DNA of 64,000 bases from Rhodovulum euryhalinum (GCF_004342445.1 NZ_SLWW01000006.1:1-64000), one strand, 5' to 3'; positions 29,766 through 38,595 are shown, counted from the stretch's first letter. Notes: a model not told the origin generated them from the letters alone. Translations and numbers: made by a program.

Positions 29766-31181
29766 ATGTTCCTGAATTCGCTCTCCGGCCGCTTCCTGAT
29801 GCTGACGATCCTCTTCGTCATGCTGGCCGAAGTGCTGATCTTCGTGCCCTCTGTGGCCCGGTTCCGCGAAGACTATCTGCTGTCGCGGCTGGAGCGCGCC
29901 CAGATCGCCTCGCTGGCGCTTCTGGCGACCGACCAGATGATCGAGCCCGATCTCGAGGCCGAACTTCTGGAAAACGCGGGCGTCTACAACGTGGCGCTGC
30001 GCCGCGACCAGGCGCGCGAACTGGTCCTGTCCTCTCCGATCCCCGAGCCCGTGCACCAGAGTTTCGATCTGCGCAATGCCGGTCCGGCCGATCTGATCGC
30101 GGACGCGCTGCGCCAGTTCTTCGACCCCGTGCCGCGCGTGATCCGCGTGATCGGCGAGCCGGTGCGCGACGCGGGCCTCTTGATCGAGGTCACGATGGGC
30201 ACCGAGGGCCTGCGCGCGGCGATGATCGATTACGGGGTGCGCATCCTTCTGCTGTCGGCGGTGATCTCGGTGCTGACGGCGCTCTTGCTGTTTCTTGCGG
30301 TCCGCCGCCTGCTGGTGACGCCGATCAAGCGCGTGGTGCGGGCGATGCAGCTTTACGCTGCCGCCCCCGAGGACACCCGCCGGATCATCTCGCCAACCGC
30401 CCGGGTGCGCGAGCTGAACGAGGCGGAAACCGCGCTGCAGAAGATGCAGAACGACCTGACGGGCGCCCTGCGCCAGAAAGAGCGGCTGGCACAGCTCGGG
30501 TCAGCCGTCGCCAAGATCAGCCATGACCTGCGCAACATCCTGACCACCGCCCAGCTTTTCGCCGACCGGATGGAGGCGAGCGAGGATCCGGCCGTGAAAC
30601 GCGCCGCGCCCAAGATCGTCGGCGCGATCAGCCGGGCGGTTCACCTGTGCGAATCGACGCTGGCCTTCGGCCGGGCGCAAGAACCGCCGCCGCGGCTGGA
30701 ACGGGTCCGGCTTGCGGCCATCGTGAACGATGTCGTCGATGCCGAGCGGCTGGCCGCAGGCGATTGCGACATCAGCTTTTCCGAGGATGTGCCCGCAGGG
30801 CTGACGCTGCGCGCCGATCCCGAACAGTTGCACCGGGTCCTGACCAACCTGATCCGCAATGCCCGACAGGCGATTGCCGCGGCCGCCACGCCCGGCGAGA
30901 TCGGCATCCGCGCCGACGAGGACGAGGCCGCCTGGATGATCCATGTCACCGACACCGGCCCCGGCCTGCCGCCGAAGGCGCGCGAGCACCTGTTCCAGCC
31001 GTTCCAGGGCGGCACGCGCAAGGGCGGTACCGGGCTCGGCCTTGCGATATCGGTGGAACTGGTGCGCGGCCATGGCGGGACGCTGACGCTGCGCCGCACC
31101 GACGAAACCGGCACGGATTTCGAGATTCGCCTGCCGAAATCCGAAACGGTGCTCTCCGGGCAGGAGCCGGACGCGCCCTGA
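29766..31181 (+). CDS. Sensor histidine kinase, orphan
   Basis: 471 residues. TM1 is at about 10-30 and TM2 at about 158-180, flanking a periplasmic sensor region. A HAMP-like linker precedes the HisKA domain with the phospho-acceptor H253 in KISHDLRN. The HATPase domain has LTNLIRNARQAI (N box), VTDTGPGLPP (G1) and GTGLGLAISVELVRGHGG (G2). It would phosphorylate a response regulator, but none is nearby. It follows the oxidoreductase after 27 bases and may sense redox or envelope state; that is inference. Confidence 0.88.
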   Translation: MFLNSLSGRFLMLTILFVMLAEVLIFVPSVARFREDYLLSRLERAQIASLALLATDQMIEPDLEAELLENAGVYNVALRRDQARELVLSSPIPEPVHQSFDLRNAGPADLIADALRQFFDPVPRVIRVIGEPVRDAGLLIEVTMGTEGLRAAMIDYGVRILLLSAVISVLTALLLFLAVRRLLVTPIKRVVRAMQLYAAAPEDTRRIISPTARVRELNEAETALQKMQNDLTGALRQKERLAQLGSAVAKISHDLRNILTTAQLFADRMEASEDPAVKRAAPKIVGAISRAVHLCESTLAFGRAQEPPPRLERVRLAAIVNDVVDAERLAAGDCDISFSEDVPAGLTLRADPEQLHRVLTNLIRNARQAIAAAATPGEIGIRADEDEAAWMIHVTDTGPGLPPKAREHLFQPFQGGTRKGGTGLGLAISVELVRGHGGTLTLRRTDETGTDFEIRLPKSETVLSGQEPDAP

Positions 31182-31223
31182 AAGCCCGGCCGGTGATTGC
31201 GGATGGCGTAAACCGCATTGCCC

Positions 31224-31252
31224 CTTGCAATGCCCGGTTTCGGGCGTTACAT
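31224..31252 (+). promoter_or_regulatory. Predicted promoter of tRNA-Arg
   Basis: CTTGCA (31224-31229), 17 bases, TTACAT (31247-31252). The tRNA begins 12 bases further on. Confidence 0.45.
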
Positions 31253-31263
31253 GCACCTCCCAC

Positions 31264-31340
31264 GCGCTGGTAGCTCAGTTGGATAGAGTACTTGACTACG
31301 AATCAAGGGGTCGGGGGTTCGAATCCTCCCCAGCGCGCCA
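31264..31340 (+). tRNA. tRNA-Arg (anticodon ACG)
   Basis: 77 nt cloverleaf. Acceptor GCGCTGG pairs with CCAGCGC, discriminator G, encoded CCA. D arm GCTC AGTTGGATA GAGT, anticodon arm CTTGA CTACGAA TCAAG with ACG at 34-36, T arm with TTCGAAT loop. ACG is normally read as ICG after deamination and decodes CGN codons. A truncated phage-type integrase starts about 120 bases downstream, so this tRNA is the likely attachment site of a mobile element. Confidence 0.95.
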
Positions 31341-31463
31341 TTAATCCAAACTTTACTGAATAAAATCAGTGCCTTGGGTGTTGATTGCTCTTGTGCGAGG
31401 TGACACAAGGAGTAACACGAGGTGTCCTTCGTCCTGTTCAACTTCGGAGCGATTCGGATCGAA

Positions 31464-31796
31464 GTGAGCTATCTGCTATTCAAAGGAAACGTTTGGTATT
31501 TCCGGCGACGAATACCAGATGACGTCAGGCGGCTTTATCCCAGCAAGAAGGGCCAGTTGTTCTTCTCGTTAAAGACCGGCGACAAGATGAAGGCCGCTAA
31601 ACTGGCCGATATGCACGCACGTCAGAATCCCCGGTCCAGGTTGGTGTCAGCAACCAGACCCTACCGGAACATCCCCGGTGACCACCTCAGCCAGAACCTA
31701 CACCACGCTCCGGGACAGCATCCGAGTCTGCGCAGCGCGGAAAAACGGGACGTTTATTGCACCAGCTTCGGCTCTTCGGCAAGCCGACAAACCTAG
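31464..31796 (+). pseudogene. Truncated tyrosine integrase, N-terminal fragment
   Basis: The frame from GTG 31464 starts SYLLFKGNVWYFRRRIPDDV and continues RRLYPSKKGQLFFSLKTGD and KAAKLADMHARQ. This is the N-terminal domain (DUF6538-like) of phage-type integrases. After about residue 55 (near 31630) similarity is lost and the frame ends in unrelated sequence at 31796; the arm-binding and catalytic domains are missing. Its GC content is lower than the surroundings. The position beside tRNA-Arg fits an integrated element that was later deleted. An in-frame ATG exists at 31422. Confidence 0.7.
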
Positions 31797-32452
31797 TGGA
31801 CGAAAGCCAGGGAGATCGTCCCTACCAAGATCAGGCTTGCCGCCCAGAACAGATCGAGGTTGAACCAACTCCTCGAGAGGAAACGCAACCCGAGCCATTC
31901 GTAGACGCCAAGGGCAAGCACCCCGCCCGACAGCGTCATGGCCAGCGTGTGGACCAGCGCGACCAGCGCGGCGACGCGGGCATTGCCCGCCATCAGGTCG
32001 GCCGCCGCCGCGTGGCCGGCATCGGTCTCGACCGTTGCGCAGATGCCGAGGTAGATCGGCACCAGCATCAGGCCCGCGCCGTGGGCCATGGCCGCAAGAA
32101 ACGACCAGAGCGCCAGGCGCGAGGGCGGCACGCGGGCCAGGAACCGGGGATGACGGCGGTTGACCATCAGGTAGAGGCCAAGCCCAATCACCAGGCAGGC
32201 CGCGCCGACCTGAATCTCGCGCTGCCATTCCGCCAGGAACAGCAGCGCGGTAAAGGGAAACAGGATCGCCGCCATGGCCAGCAGGTGGCCCGCGGCGAGC
32301 GCGGCCAGCGCCCGGTAGAGGCTGGCGGGCCGCCGCTCCATCAGCGCAGCCGACACCGCCAGCGGCCAGCCCATGCCGGGATTGACGCCGTGATAGATGC
32401 CCGAGGCGACGACGGCCCCCCAGAGGGCCGTCGCCGTTTCGACGCTGTCCAC
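31793..32452 (-). CDS. Integral membrane protein next to methanethiol oxidase
   Basis: 219 residues, six to seven predicted membrane helices. Conserved-looking polar spots within helices are YHGVNPGMGWPLAV, AAGHLLAMA, AAMAHGAGLMLVPIYLG and LVHTLAMTLSGG, with histidines and glycines that could bind a metal or proton. No signal peptide other than the first helix. The start is three bases past the stop of the upstream methanethiol-oxidase gene, so the two are one operon. I do not recognise the family; a transport or metal-delivery role is inference. Confidence 0.7.
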   Translation of the reverse strand: MDSVETATALWGAVVASGIYHGVNPGMGWPLAVSAALMERRPASLYRALAALAAGHLLAMAAILFPFTALLFLAEWQREIQVGAACLVIGLGLYLMVNRRHPRFLARVPPSRLALWSFLAAMAHGAGLMLVPIYLGICATVETDAGHAAAADLMAGNARVAALVALVHTLAMTLSGGVLALGVYEWLGLRFLSRSWFNLDLFWAASLILVGTISLAFVH

Positions 32453-32455
32453 GCC

Positions 32456-33856
32456 TCAGACCGAGGGGTAGCAGAAGCTGTCGGTCGAGCAATCGCCGCC
32501 TTCGAGGCGGATCTGGTGGCTGCGGTAGCCTTTCGGGAACGCGACGAAGAAATCCTCGTCCAGCGTCAGCCCGCCGTTCGGGCCCACATGGGCCATGACC
32601 ATCGCGCCGCCGCCCTCGCCCGGGTAGAACTGGTCGTCCCAGGTGGAATAGAGCGAGTTGGTCCAGTAGACGCGCTTGCCATCGCGGCTGATCTCGACCA
32701 TCTGCGGGCCATAGCCGAAGACCTTGCCGTTCGGGTGCGGGGTCTTCTTAACGATGCCGCCGATCTCGACCTTGCCCGCCAGTTTCGGGGCCATCGGGTC
32801 CGAGACGTCGTATTGCAGCATCTCGCCGGTGCCCCAGCACGACACGTAGAGGAACCGGTCGTCAAGGCTGAGGTCGATATCGGTCACCAGCGGCGGGACC
32901 GCGCCGAAGCCCTTGAGCAGGTCCGGCAGGTCGGCGGCATCGGCCGGTTGTGGGTCGATGGTAATGGTCTTTTTCGCCTCGAAGGTCCCGTCGTCCCTGC
33001 GCCACCAGGTGAAGATCGCGCCCTGCAGGTTGGTGGTGTCCACGACCACGCCGACGAAGCCGTAATCCTTGCCCGGGTCATGGGCTGGGCGGACCTCCAG
33101 CGCCATCTGGTGGTTCTCGCCCAGGTCGATGGTCTGGACGTTGCGCCGCTCGCGCAGCTTCCAGAAATGGATGGAATGGCCGTACTTGTTGGACAGGAGG
33201 TCCTCGGCCACGATCCCGTTCTCGTATTGCGGCGGCAGGCCCCATTCGGAACTGACCATGTAGTCGCGCGGCAGGTTCCACCAGAAATCGTAGTGCTTGT
33301 TCTGCCTGCCGCGGTCCATCTCGTAGCGGCCGCGGATCTCGAAGGTCTCGCAATCCATGATGAAGATGCCGGGCGGGCCGTCGGTGCCGTCCGGCCCGCC
33401 ACCGCCCAGCGTGCTGACATAGATGCCTTCGGGGCCGCAATGGATGGTGTGCGGACGGGAATAGCCGGTCTTGGCAAAGACTTCCTCGGGCTCGATGACC
33501 TTGTGGATCTTCGGCGCGCGCGGCTCCTTGACGTCGATGACGTAGATGCGCGAGGACCGGATGCCCGGGATGATGAGGTAGCGGCGTTCCAGAAAGGCGT
33601 GGCCGGTGAGCGGCGACAGCGCCGAGGAACAGGCGTTCCAGCCGAAATGGTGAAACTCGTCGCCCGTGTGGGGCATGATGAGCTGGTGCACGATCTGGCC
33701 ATAGCTCATCGACGAGGGGTCGACATCGACCACCGCCAGTCCATCGGGCTGCGACCCGTCCGGGCTCAGCATCAGCGTGAAAGCGAGTGTCTCCGCAGGC
33801 GCCTCCATGGCGAGTTTGGGTGTGGCATGGAACGTTGGATCCGGCCGCAGGTTCAT
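32456..33856 (-). CDS. mtoX: Methanethiol oxidase / selenium-binding protein 56 family
   Basis: 466 residues. Recognisable segments of the SBP56 beta-propeller are HHFGWNACSSAL, YLIIPGIRSSRIYVID, SRPHTIHCGPEGIYVSTLG, QNKHYDFWWNLPRDYMVSSEWG and GYRSHQIRLEGGDCSTDSFC. The histidines HTIH, HHF and the C-terminal SHQIR are the expected copper ligands of MtoX, which oxidises methanethiol to formaldehyde, H2S and H2O2. No N-terminal signal peptide is obvious at this start. The sco1/senC and mauG genes often found with mtoX are absent; only a membrane protein follows. Confidence 0.88.
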   Translation of the reverse strand: MNLRPDPTFHATPKLAMEAPAETLAFTLMLSPDGSQPDGLAVVDVDPSSMSYGQIVHQLIMPHTGDEFHHFGWNACSSALSPLTGHAFLERRYLIIPGIRSSRIYVIDVKEPRAPKIHKVIEPEEVFAKTGYSRPHTIHCGPEGIYVSTLGGGGPDGTDGPPGIFIMDCETFEIRGRYEMDRGRQNKHYDFWWNLPRDYMVSSEWGLPPQYENGIVAEDLLSNKYGHSIHFWKLRERRNVQTIDLGENHQMALEVRPAHDPGKDYGFVGVVVDTTNLQGAIFTWWRRDDGTFEAKKTITIDPQPADAADLPDLLKGFGAVPPLVTDIDLSLDDRFLYVSCWGTGEMLQYDVSDPMAPKLAGKVEIGGIVKKTPHPNGKVFGYGPQMVEISRDGKRVYWTNSLYSTWDDQFYPGEGGGAMVMAHVGPNGGLTLDEDFFVAFPKGYRSHQIRLEGGDCSTDSFCYPSV

Positions 33857-34397
33857 GGTTGGTCCTCCCTTGACGAAAGCGCCGATCCTCCCCCGACGCC
33901 TGAGGCAAGCATCTCATGTCACAACGTTTCAGGGCAAATGATTTGACCCTTGCCGTGGTGGCATGGCCTGCAACGCACGCGCATCCTCCGGTCTGGCGGG
34001 ACTTCCGGGCTCCAGGATCAAGGCACCCACTGCCAAATGCGGCAAGAACCAGAGGGCGGGCAAAGGAAGGACGGGGGACCGCGGAGCTTGATCGGCGGCC
34101 AGACGCGTCCGGTTCCTTGCGGCCCTGACCGAACCCGGCGACGTCACGGAACGCCGCGATGCGTCTTGACCGAAGCCGTCATCCATCCATGGCGCAGCAT
34201 CGCGTCAAGCCGGACCCCCAGATCGCCGGACGCCCTGCCGCCCGGCCTCCCCCTTGGCCGCCGGAGGCAGCCCGAAGCGGGAGGGCCGCTCACGGACTGA
34301 CGCTGCGATGGCTGCCTTGCATGGACAAGGCCGTGGACGGGCCCATCGAGGCGGACCTGCTATCCGCCACCGTAGCGAACGGCTTCGGCGGCGCCGC
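33857..34397. other. 541-base stretch without a supported gene
   Basis: Between mtoX (minus) and the lysE stop (minus). The first 60 bases are the mtoX upstream region. Open frames here are short, Arg/Pro-rich and lack ribosome-binding sites. One plus-strand frame near 34000-34090 (APTAKCGKNQRAGKGRTGDR) looks vaguely like mobile-element debris but is too short to assign. Confidence 0.5.
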
Positions 34398-34997
34398 TCA
34401 CGCGCCGAGACCGAGAACGGGATAGAGCGAGGCCACCAGCAGGATCGCCATGGTCACGTTGAACACCCGAAGGCGCGTCGCGTTCGACAGCCACTGGCGG
34501 ACCACCGTCCCGAGCCAGGCCCAGGCCGAGATCGCTGGAAAGCAGACCAGCGCGAATGCGCCCGCCACGATGGCGACCGACAGAAGCGACCGGTCGGGGG
34601 CATAGAGCGTGACCGCGGACAGGCACATGGCCCAGGCCTTGGGGTTCACCCACTGGAACAGCGCGGCTTGGCGAAAGGTCATCGGCTGGCTGTCCGCCGC
34701 CCGGTCCTCCGGCGGTGCCGCCATGGCGATCCTGGCCGCAAGCCACAGCAGGTAACCGATGCACAGGATCTTCAGCACGACGGTCAGCGCGGGCACGGCG
34801 TCGAACACCGCCATCAGCCCCGCCCCCACCAGCAGCGCCATCACCGTCACGCCCCCGACGATGCCCAGCATGTGCGGCAGCGTCCGGCGAAAGCCGAAAT
34901 TCGCGCCCGAGGCCATGAGCATCAGGTTGTTGGGCCCCGGCGTGACGGTCGACACGAAGGCAAAGCCCAGAAGGGCGGTCAGGACAGCGAAACTCAC
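34398..34997 (-). CDS. LysE/RhtB family amino-acid exporter
   Basis: 199 residues, six predicted helices. The N-terminal TPGPNNLMLMASGANFGFRRTLPHMLG is the family signature (TPGP--L), and QWVNPKAWAMCLSA matches the conserved mid-protein NPK motif. Members export amino acids such as lysine, threonine or homoserine lactone. The substrate is unknown. It is divergent from an Lrp/AsnC regulator 97-106 bases away, the usual arrangement for regulated export. Confidence 0.9.
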   Translation of the reverse strand: MSFAVLTALLGFAFVSTVTPGPNNLMLMASGANFGFRRTLPHMLGIVGGVTVMALLVGAGLMAVFDAVPALTVVLKILCIGYLLWLAARIAMAAPPEDRAADSQPMTFRQAALFQWVNPKAWAMCLSAVTLYAPDRSLLSVAIVAGAFALVCFPAISAWAWLGTVVRQWLSNATRLRVFNVTMAILLVASLYPVLGLGA

Positions 34998-35102
34998 GGC
35001 ACTTGCCTCCTTGGCTGGAACACTGCAACATTAGACGGAGATCGCCGCAATGTTTGGCTCAAGATGCCGTCGGGCGGCAAAGTCGCACAACGAATGATCG
35101 TC

Positions 35103-35549
35103 ATGGACGCCATAGACCTGAAAATATTGCGCGAGCTTCGGCGCGACGGCCGGATCAGCAACGTGGCGCTGGCCGAGCGGGTCAGCCTGTCCCCCTCCGC
35201 CTGCCTCAGACGCGTGCAGGACCTTGAACGGACCGGCGTGATCCGCGGCTACCGGGTCGTCACCGATCCCGAGCGCATGGGCCGCGGCTTTGCGGTCTAT
35301 GTCATGGTCGGCCTGTCGTCGCACACCAAGGCCGCGCAGGAGGGGTTCGAGCGCGCCATGGCGGTCGCGCCCGAAGTCGTCGAATGTCACAACATCGCCG
35401 GGGCCTTCGAATACCTGCTGCGCGTCGAAAGCGCCGATCTGGCCGAGTACAAGCGCTTTCACACCGAGGTCCTGGGCACGCAATCCCACGTGAACGCGAT
35501 CACCTCCTACATCGTGATGGGCTCGTCCAAGGACGAACGCGCCGCCTGA
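35103..35549 (+). CDS. Lrp/AsnC family regulator
   Basis: 148 residues. The N-terminal helix-turn-helix is DLKILRELRRDGRISNVALAERVSLSPSACLRRVQDLE and the C-terminal RAM domain includes GRGFAVYVMVGL, VVECHNIAGAFEYLLRV and TYIVMG-like SYIVMGSS. An in-frame ATG at 35094 would add three residues. It probably controls the divergent lysE gene in response to an amino acid; both starts face a shared gap of about 100 bases. Confidence 0.9.
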   Translation: MDAIDLKILRELRRDGRISNVALAERVSLSPSACLRRVQDLERTGVIRGYRVVTDPERMGRGFAVYVMVGLSSHTKAAQEGFERAMAVAPEVVECHNIAGAFEYLLRVESADLAEYKRFHTEVLGTQSHVNAITSYIVMGSSKDERAA

Positions 35550-35931
35550 TCCGACCTTCGGCACGACCCGCGCATGGGCCGGTGATCGCCGGAGGCCGGA
35601 GGTCGATCCCTTGGGGATGTCGCGGAATGGCTTGGTACTGCCTTGCGGTGGTGCAGAACGAGGCTCGGCTTCGACGTTGCTTGAATGGCGGCCCCTTTTA
35701 CACTGTGGCCCGACCGGGGCGCTGGCGTGGAGAATGACAGCAATCCCGCCATCTCCGCCGGAATTGCCACTTGGTGGGACGCTCTCCATTCTTCACCGCC
35801 GCAGGTCAGCTCCGAGCCAATAGCGAGTGATACCGCGACGCCGGGGAACTGACGCGATGTGCTCAAGGCGCCTGTCGAGGACCCCGCGCCCGCCTATGCT
35901 CCCTGTATCGCCCTTGTCCAGGGAGACTTTC
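35550..35931. other. 382-base stretch without a supported gene
   Basis: Between the Lrp gene and the broken hydrolase. A short plus-strand frame from GTG 35727 to a stop at 35847 (starts ENDSNPAISAGIATWWDALH) has protein-like composition but no recognisable family or ribosome-binding site. Nothing else is supported. Confidence 0.4.
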
Positions 35932-36748
35932 GTGAAACACGCCCCCGACGCCATCTTTCAGGGAAGCCATGCACTCCACCTCTGCAGCAGCAGCCCGGCC
36001 GGTCCGCTCGGCGCCCAACTGATCGTGCCGCATGTCCGCGCCGACCAGCCGCCGCTGGTCGTGCTGCACGGCATCTCGCGCAACGCCGCAGAGCTTTCGC
36101 GGCCGTTCCGGGACGAGGCCGAGCGGACCGGCCGGCTGGTGATCGTGCCGCATTTCCAGCGCCCGGGCCCGGTGGCGCGCCCCGATCTCGCGCTTCTGGC
36201 GCTGGTCGACACGATCGCCGCGCGGCTGCCCGGTGCGGCCGGGCCGGTCGACCTGTTCGGCCATTCGGGGGGCGCAACTTGCCCATTGCTTCGCCATGCT
36301 CTACCCGCAGCGGGTGGGCGCCCTGCACCTGGCCGCGGCGGGCAGGTACTGCCTGCCCGACGAGACAATGGCGTATCCTTACGGGCTGGCGGCCGACGAC
36401 GACGGCAAGACCATGCTGTGGGCCCGGCGCATGCGGGCGCGGCTCAGGGCATTCCTGAACCGCCCGGTCCATCTCTACATCGGCACCGAGGATACCGCCC
36501 GCGACGAGACCTTGCGCCAGGCCCCTGCGCTTGACGCCCTCCAGGGATCGACGCGGCACGCGCGGGCGCACCACGATGCGGCAGCCCTTTGGGCCGCGGC
36601 GCAGGCCGCCGGACTGCCCGATCGCGTCAGCCTGACCGAACTGCCGGGCTGCACCCATGACGTGGCCTGGACCATCGATACGGCCGGGCTGGCGCGGATG
36701 GTCGCCGCCCCCGGCCGCGCCGCCCGGCGCCTTGCCGCCGCCGTCTGA
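35932..36748 (+). pseudogene. Alpha/beta hydrolase broken by a frameshift in a G6 run
   Basis: From GTG 35932 (with GGGAGAC upstream) the first frame encodes an esterase/PHB-depolymerase-like N-terminus with PPLVVLHGISRNA and DLFGHSGG, the nucleophile elbow. Directly after the elbow, at the G run 36267-36272, the coding continues in another frame (AQLAHCFAMLYPQRVGALHL ... YIGTEDTARDETL ... GCTHDVAWTID) and ends at 36748. Joining the frames gives a normal hydrolase of about 270 residues with Ser, Asp and His regions. As written the gene is split; it could be genuine decay or a homopolymer sequencing error. Confidence 0.75.
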
Positions 36749-36773
36749 CACCCCACCCAAGGAGGAAATCCCC

Positions 36774-37545
36774 ATGACCCCGACCTTCGGAACCGTTCTC
36801 GACACCGCGAAATGGACCTTTTCCACACGGCGCGTCGCCCGATCCGCGATCGCTGCGATGGATCAGGACTTCGCCCATGCCCGGCCCGGCGACCTGGTGC
36901 TGGCCCAGGTCGACCGGATCGGCCAGCACCGCCGCGTGCAGCTGCAATCCGGCCACCCGTCCGACATCTTTCCCGGCGACCACGTCGTGCTGGCCTGCGG
37001 TGCCCGCTATGCCCCGGACCAGTTCGAAGGGCTGGCAGAGATCGCGGCGGATGGCGCCGATCTGCTGCGGGCGGCGGCTGCATCGGGCGGATGGTGGCGC
37101 GCAACGAACGGATCCAGCCCGCGACCCGGCTGATCCCGCAGGGCCGTGTCCGGGCGGGGATCGAACGGCTGCTGGCCGCCTCGGTGGAAAGGGACTGCGA
37201 CATCGCGGTGATGGAGGTCGCCAACGGGCTCTATCAGCGGGAAACCGCGGCGCTGGTCGCCGATCCGTGGTTCCGGGACCGCATCTCGGGCCTGGTCTTT
37301 GCCTGCGGCGACGCGGTGGCGGGCTCGGCGGGGTGGTGGAACTGGCCCGCCAAGGGCTCAGGCCCGATGCGCTGACCGGGTTGCTCAGCTGTTCGCCGAT
37401 GGCGGTGCAGGCGACCGGCATCCCGGCCCTGCGGAAGGCCGTCCAGAAATGGCTGGCCGGGCGGAAATCCATGGTTCTGGTCGACGCGGCGGCAGATGGG
37501 CGCAGGCGGACCATGCCACGGAAAGCGGAACAACCCGCAGAATAG
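36774..37545 (+). pseudogene. Gene of unknown family with two frameshifts
   Basis: From ATG 36774, preceded by AAGGAGGAAATCCCC, one frame gives MTPTFGTVLDTAKWTFSTRR through SDIFPGDHVVLACGARYAPD. Near 37070 coding moves to a second frame (GGCIGRMVARNERIQPATRL, VERDCDIAVMEVANGLYQRE), and near 37325 to a third (GGVVELARQGLRPDALTG, LLSCSPMAVQ), ending at 37545. The three pieces read like one cytosolic protein of about 250 residues, possibly DUF1611-related, but I cannot name it. It follows the broken hydrolase by 25 bases; both look decayed together. Confidence 0.6.
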
Positions 37546-37721
37546 GCACCGCGGTGAAACCGCAGTGCTCGGATTCCCCCTGCTTGAAAGCCCCCATTTA
37601 GCCGCATCTGCCGCCATGGGCGCCGGCGTCGATGGCCGAAAGATCGGTGTCGAGCGAGGAGGGGGCATGTCAGCCATTCGAGAGCAGGTTACTCGCAAAT
37701 TCGGAAATAATAATTTAACTT

Positions 37722-37890
37722 TCAAAGGCTTGTGGGTTCTCCAGAGCGCCCCTGGCTGGCGCCAAGGTGGCGGCCGGTACTGTTCATCCTGCTCTGCCCA
37801 AGCAGAAGTTGCACGGCCCGCAGTTGCCCGTCTTCCGGTGCATATGCGCGACCGTCGACCGGGCCGGCCTGCCGTGCGTCTGCGTTCCAG
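37722..37890 (-). pseudogene. Tyrosine integrase, C-terminal remnant
   Basis: Minus-strand sequence reads THGRPARSTVAHMHRKTG in one frame and, after a one-base shift, GQLRAVQLLLGQSRMNSTGR followed by HLGAS and a stop at 37722. This matches the C-terminal catalytic signature of phage-type integrases (THS-R-TK---I--KTGNLRAVQLLLGH-K--STVRYLG). The usual catalytic histidine after LLLG is glutamine and the tyrosine is histidine here, so it is inactive even apart from the frameshift. The rest of 37546-37965 holds no other supported gene. Confidence 0.65.
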
Positions 37891-37965
37891 TTTTTCGCGG
37901 CCTTGTCGCCGTGTGACTCCTCCAGCGGCCGGAGGTCCGGATCGTGCCGACCCTTCGTCTTCCGC

Positions 37966-38595
37966 TCAGTCGATGCCGATGCCCATGTCGTAGGAGACGG
38001 GCCGCGCCCCGGCATTGACGACCTCGACCACGTGGTCGCCCGATTGCCAGAGTTGGCCCCGATAGGGCTTGTCTGACGAGATCAGGTCGAGCAGGGCCGA
38101 CCGATCTGGGTTGAATATCCGGTAGTCCAGCGCGCCGCCGCGCGATTGCACGGAAACGCGCAGGAACTGGCCCTTGCGCGCGCCCAGGACATAGCGCATC
38201 GACCGGCCCGGGGCGAGCGTGCCCGACAGCTGCGTGCCCGACGTTCCGGCGGCAAAGCGGATGCGTTGCTCGCCGCCCGGCGACGCGGCCCCGGCCATCG
38301 CCCCGCCGCCGTCATCGGCGGCGCCGACGACCCGCAGGCTGCCCACCGCACCATCGTCATAGCCGATGCATTCCCAGACCGTGCCGCCGGCATCGCGCAG
38401 GCGCACCAGCGTCCCGGCCTGGGACCATTCCTGGCCGAGAACGGTGCCGCCGGCCTGCGCATCCGGGCCGCCGACCCGGCGCAACTGGTCGATGCAGCCG
38501 TCGATGGCGGCCTGCGCGTCGGCGCGCAGCGGGGCCGGCGCGGCCAGCACGGCGGCCGCAGAGGCGAGGGCAAGGGTCAGGGCGAGGGATTTCAT
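37966..38595 (-). CDS. Secreted protein, paralogue of the 47424-48059 product
   Basis: 209 residues with a signal peptide (about 1-25, ending APLRA). The first domain (about 28-95) has DGCIDQLRRVGGPDAQAGG, SQAGTLVRLRDAGGTVWECI and GYDDGAVG; a Gly/Ala linker follows; the second domain (about 115-209) is a beta-sandwich of PPC type with QLSGTLAPGRSMRYVLGA, DYRIFNPD and YRGQLWQSGDHVVEVVNAG. The same two-domain layout and many identical stretches occur in the product at 47424-48059. Two cysteines in domain 1 may form a disulfide. Function unknown; periplasmic. It is the last gene of the 42053-37966 run. Confidence 0.8.
   Translation of the reverse strand: MKSLALTLALASAAAVLAAPAPLRADAQAAIDGCIDQLRRVGGPDAQAGGTVLGQEWSQAGTLVRLRDAGGTVWECIGYDDGAVGSLRVVGAADDGGGAMAGAASPGGEQRIRFAAGTSGTQLSGTLAPGRSMRYVLGARKGQFLRVSVQSRGGALDYRIFNPDRSALLDLISSDKPYRGQLWQSGDHVVEVVNAGARPVSYDMGIGID

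Noticed and set aside
35727-35849. Short plus-strand frame (40 codons) starting VENDSNPAISAG
   Set aside because: Protein-like but no ribosome-binding site, family or context; could be debris.
31341-37965. Direct repeat of the tRNA-Arg 3' end as an attR site
   Set aside because: No second copy of the GGGTTCGAATCC / CCAGCGC region was seen by eye in this interval.
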